A stretch of DNA of 64,000 bases from Verticiella sediminum. Its GTDB lineage: Bacteria > Pseudomonadota > Gammaproteobacteria > Burkholderiales > Burkholderiaceae_B. The notes below the pieces were generated by a model, which worked only from the letters and a program-made list of their open reading frames with translations, ran no database searches and had not been told where the DNA came from. Shown in pieces: positions 61,968 to 64,000 of the stretch. Position numbers and translations under genes: made by a program. The DNA lies in the NCBI RefSeq assembly GCF_007558815.1, contig NZ_VLTJ01000039.1, positions 558,001 to 622,000 on the forward strand, written 5' to 3'. Each line of letters opens with the position of its first letter. Position 1 is the first letter of the stretch.

Positions 61968-62818
61968 CCACGATGTCCGCAATCCCCGCGACTTCCCTGC
62001 CCACCGGCCGTGCGCGACGGCGCAGTCCCGATCTCGGCAGACTGCTGCTGCCGGGCTACGTGGTCTGTTTCCTGTTCTTCATCGTGCTGCCGATCGCGTT
62101 GGTGGTGATCGTCTCGTTCTCGCCGTCGCCGTTCCTGCGCTTTCCGATCACCGACCTGTCGCTGCGTTGGTACCAGCGCGTCTTCGAGTACGAGCCATTC
62201 ATCACGTCGCTCAAGACCAGCGTACTGCTGGCCGTGGTGTCCTCCTCGGTCGGCGCCGTCGTGGCCGTGCCCTGTGCGCTGGCCATCGCCCGCTCGCGCA
62301 GCCAGGCGGCCAAGGCGGTCGTCTTCCTGCTGCTGTCGCCCATCTCCATTCCCGGCATCGTGGTGGGCTTCGCTCTGCTGTACTACCTGGCCGCGCTCGG
62401 CCTGGGCCCCGGCTTCACGGCACTGCTCGTCGCGCACACCGTCATCGCCATTCCCTACATTTCGCGCACGGTAATCAGCGTCTACCTCACGATGCCGGCG
62501 AGCGTGGAGGAGTCCGCGGTCATCCTCGGCGCATCGCGCGCCAAGGTCCTGCTGTACGTGACGCTGCCCCAACTGCGCCACGGCATCTTCGCCGGCGTGC
62601 TGTTCGCCTTTCTCATCTCGCTGGACAACCTGCCCGTGTCGTTCTTCTTCGGCACGGCGCAGACCGATACCCTGCCCGTCGTGATGATGAGCTACCTGCA
62701 GAACCAGTTCGACCCTTCGGTGGCGGCCATCGCCACCATCCAGATGCTTCTGGCCGTGGCCGCCCTGCTCGTCGTGGATCGCGTCCACGGCCTGGGGCGC
62801 ATGGGCCGTGCGGTCTGA
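61964..62818 (+). CDS. PotC-type ABC permease
   Basis: This 284-residue inner-membrane permease has about six helices and the EAA-loop EESAVILGASRAKVLLYVTLPQ. The ATG overlaps the preceding stop by four bases; an ATG at 61973 is a second choice. It pairs with the permease at 61089 to form the channel. The order ATPase-permease-permease-binding protein is the usual potABCD order. Confidence 0.93.
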   Translation: MTTMSAIPATSLPTGRARRRSPDLGRLLLPGYVVCFLFFIVLPIALVVIVSFSPSPFLRFPITDLSLRWYQRVFEYEPFITSLKTSVLLAVVSSSVGAVVAVPCALAIARSRSQAAKAVVFLLLSPISIPGIVVGFALLYYLAALGLGPGFTALLVAHTVIAIPYISRTVISVYLTMPASVEESAVILGASRAKVLLYVTLPQLRHGIFAGVLFAFLISLDNLPVSFFFGTAQTDTLPVVMMSYLQNQFDPSVAAIATIQMLLAVAALLVVDRVHGLGRMGRAV

Positions 62819-62855
62819 GCCGCGCCTAGTCAACGACTCACTTGGAGAGCCCGAC

Positions 62856-63908
62856 ATGAACTGCTTGCCCTTTGTCCTCAGCCGGTGCGCGCGCGCACTG
62901 CTTCCGGTCTGCGCCGGCGTCCTGGCTCTCGCGCCGGCCGCCCAGGCGGCGGACGTGGTCGTCGCCTCGCACGGCGGTGTCTGGGAGCGCGCTACCCAGG
63001 AGTGCTTCGTCAAGCCCTATCAGGAGAAGACCGGAAAAAGCGCACAGGTGGTGCTCGGCACGCCCGCTCAATGGGTGAACCAGATCGTCGCGAACCCGGC
63101 GAAGCCGCCGATCGATCTGCTGCTCGCCTCGCCCGACGGCGTGATCGACGCCATGAACCGGGGCATCGTCGATGCCCTGGACCCGGAGCGGCTGCCGGTC
63201 ATGAAGGAGATGAATCCGCAGCTCAAGAGCCTGGAGCGCGGCTATGCCGCGGTGGTCGGGTTCAGTTCCATGGGCCTGGCCTACAACACCGAGACCGTCA
63301 AGAGCCCGCCCAAGACCTGGGCCGAGTTCGTCGAGCGCACGGCCAACGGCGAGTGGAACGCCGCCATCCCGAGCATGCGCCAGGCGTCGACGCCGTCCGT
63401 GGTGCTGTGGATGATGGCCCACACCTTCGGCGGCGGTGCGGACAACATCGAGCCAGCCTTCGAGACCATCGCCAAGATGCGCTCGGGCGGCAGCATGCGC
63501 GTCTGGAACGACATGAACGAGTTCCTCACCTTGCTGAAGATGCAGGAGATCGACATCGGCATGTACTGGGAAGGGCGGGCCTGGGCCTTTCACGACGAAG
63601 GCAATCCCGAGATCGCCTTTGTGAAGCCCGAGCCCGGCGTGGCGATTCATACGACGCTGGTGCAGAAAGTGAAGAACGGCAGCGAGGCGGCCTGGGAATT
63701 CCTGAACGACTACATGTTGTCGGCCGAGGGCCAGAGCTGCTTCGGCAACATGGTGCAGTACGGCGTCGGCAACGCGAACGTCGAATACAAGCCGGAAATC
63801 GCCGGGCGCATCACCAGGATGGACGAAATCGTGACGCCGCCCTACGACGAGATCGCGCCCCACGTGCGCGAATGGGTCGAGCGGTGGAACAAGGAAGTCG
63901 ACCGCTGA
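62856..63908 (+). CDS. polyamine-type ABC substrate-binding protein, copy 2
   Basis: This 350-residue periplasmic receptor has a signal peptide (LLPVCAGVLALAPAAQAA) and the same body as the protein at 55136 (ADVVVASHGGVWERATQECFV, VVGFSSMGLAYNTETVKSPPKTWAEF, GMYWEGRAWAFHDEGNPEIAF). Comparing them by eye, most of the chain is conserved, with changes such as NGGL to HGGV near the start and IVPP to LASP in one ligand-side strand. It ends the potABCD-like unit. GGAGAG lies 7 bases before the ATG. Confidence 0.92.
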   Translation: MNCLPFVLSRCARALLPVCAGVLALAPAAQAADVVVASHGGVWERATQECFVKPYQEKTGKSAQVVLGTPAQWVNQIVANPAKPPIDLLLASPDGVIDAMNRGIVDALDPERLPVMKEMNPQLKSLERGYAAVVGFSSMGLAYNTETVKSPPKTWAEFVERTANGEWNAAIPSMRQASTPSVVLWMMAHTFGGGADNIEPAFETIAKMRSGGSMRVWNDMNEFLTLLKMQEIDIGMYWEGRAWAFHDEGNPEIAFVKPEPGVAIHTTLVQKVKNGSEAAWEFLNDYMLSAEGQSCFGNMVQYGVGNANVEYKPEIAGRITRMDEIVTPPYDEIAPHVREWVERWNKEVDR

Positions 63909-63968
63909 GTATGCCGTCCGGCCCGCTGCATCCTGTTTCCCAATCAACCCAGCCCACAGCAATCGTCC

Positions 63969-64000
63969 ATGCCAATGCAAGCATTCCAAGAGGCCGCCGT
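63969..64000 (+). CDS. possible start of a further gene, cut by the window edge
   Basis: ATG at 63969 (or 63975) opens a frame (MPMQAFQEAA) that runs off the window. The ribosome-binding site is weak and only about ten codons are visible, so the call is tentative. Confidence 0.3.
   Translation, partial: MPMQAFQEAA

Noticed and set aside
55136-63908. Transposon-borne duplication of the receptor gene
   Set aside because: No inverted repeats or transposase are present; the two receptors differ enough and lie in opposite orientation at the ends of a coherent block.

Overview
The window is a high-GC chromosomal stretch of a free-living aerobic betaproteobacterium. Two Bug-type periplasmic receptors, two family III CoA transferases, four LysR regulators, a pimeloyl-type beta-oxidation operon, a Rieske oxygenase and a complete housekeeping backbone point to the Burkholderiales, most likely the Alcaligenaceae (Bordetella/Achromobacter/Pigmentiphaga range). 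The placement is inferred from gene content and style, because no rRNA is present. There is no prophage, insertion sequence or CRISPR array. Coding density is high, and many operons use ATGA stop/start overlaps.

Region 1 (8-8948) is a catabolic island. It holds a [2Fe-2S] ferredoxin, an ornithine-cyclodeaminase-like enzyme, a TauE/SafE permease, a large unclassified permease, a TenA/PqqC-fold protein, an aldehyde dehydrogenase, a GlcG/HbpS-like protein, a flavin/[2Fe-2S] reductase and a GntR/FCD regulator. The TenA/PqqC-fold protein keeps all six ligands of heme-oxygenase-like di-iron oxidases (E85, H92, E148, H179, D183, H186). Five copies of one operator-like sequence (GAATATWGTATACC) lie before five separate transcription units, the regulator's own gene included. 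This is the best candidate for an undescribed system: a di-iron oxidase with its own electron supply, transporters and regulator, substrate unknown.

Region 2 (9197-13224) has a small orphan protein with its own promoter and terminator, then a zinc island: Zur, a DUF3299 protein, an ABC permease and ATPase, and His-rich ZrgA, with a near-consensus Zur box upstream. Region 3 (13279-25574) is mixed: a GGDEF protein without an I-site, an SRAP-family protein that has lost most catalytic residues, a thioesterase, tRNA-Val(GAC), a BASS-type transporter behind a tiny coupled ORF, a run of small hydrophilic and membrane proteins, AlaA, an HpaR-type regulator, MscS and DUF423.

Region 4 (25584-34138) handles CoA thioesters: LysR, CoA transferase, two crotonases and a Bug receptor, then a convergent ligase plus two acyl-CoA dehydrogenases. 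Region 5 (34229-46144) is mostly housekeeping: miaB-phoH-ybeY, xseB-ispA-dxs, folE2, yajQ and murB, with a Rieske oxygenase and a LysR/VOC pair between them. Region 6 (46141-55117) has a second LysR/CoA-transferase/Bug set, a LON-domain protein, a ferredoxin, an I78 lipoprotein, glgP and pncB. Region 7 (55136-63908) is a polyamine-type ABC importer with two closely related binding proteins plus an aldehyde dehydrogenase and a GMC oxidoreductase, which suggests uptake and alcohol-to-acid oxidation of one substrate.

A cross-cutting observation is that GC-rich repeats sit between cistrons of operons at three places (26871, 28701, 60863). Each carries an open frame that runs into the next start codon and supplies its ribosome-binding site.
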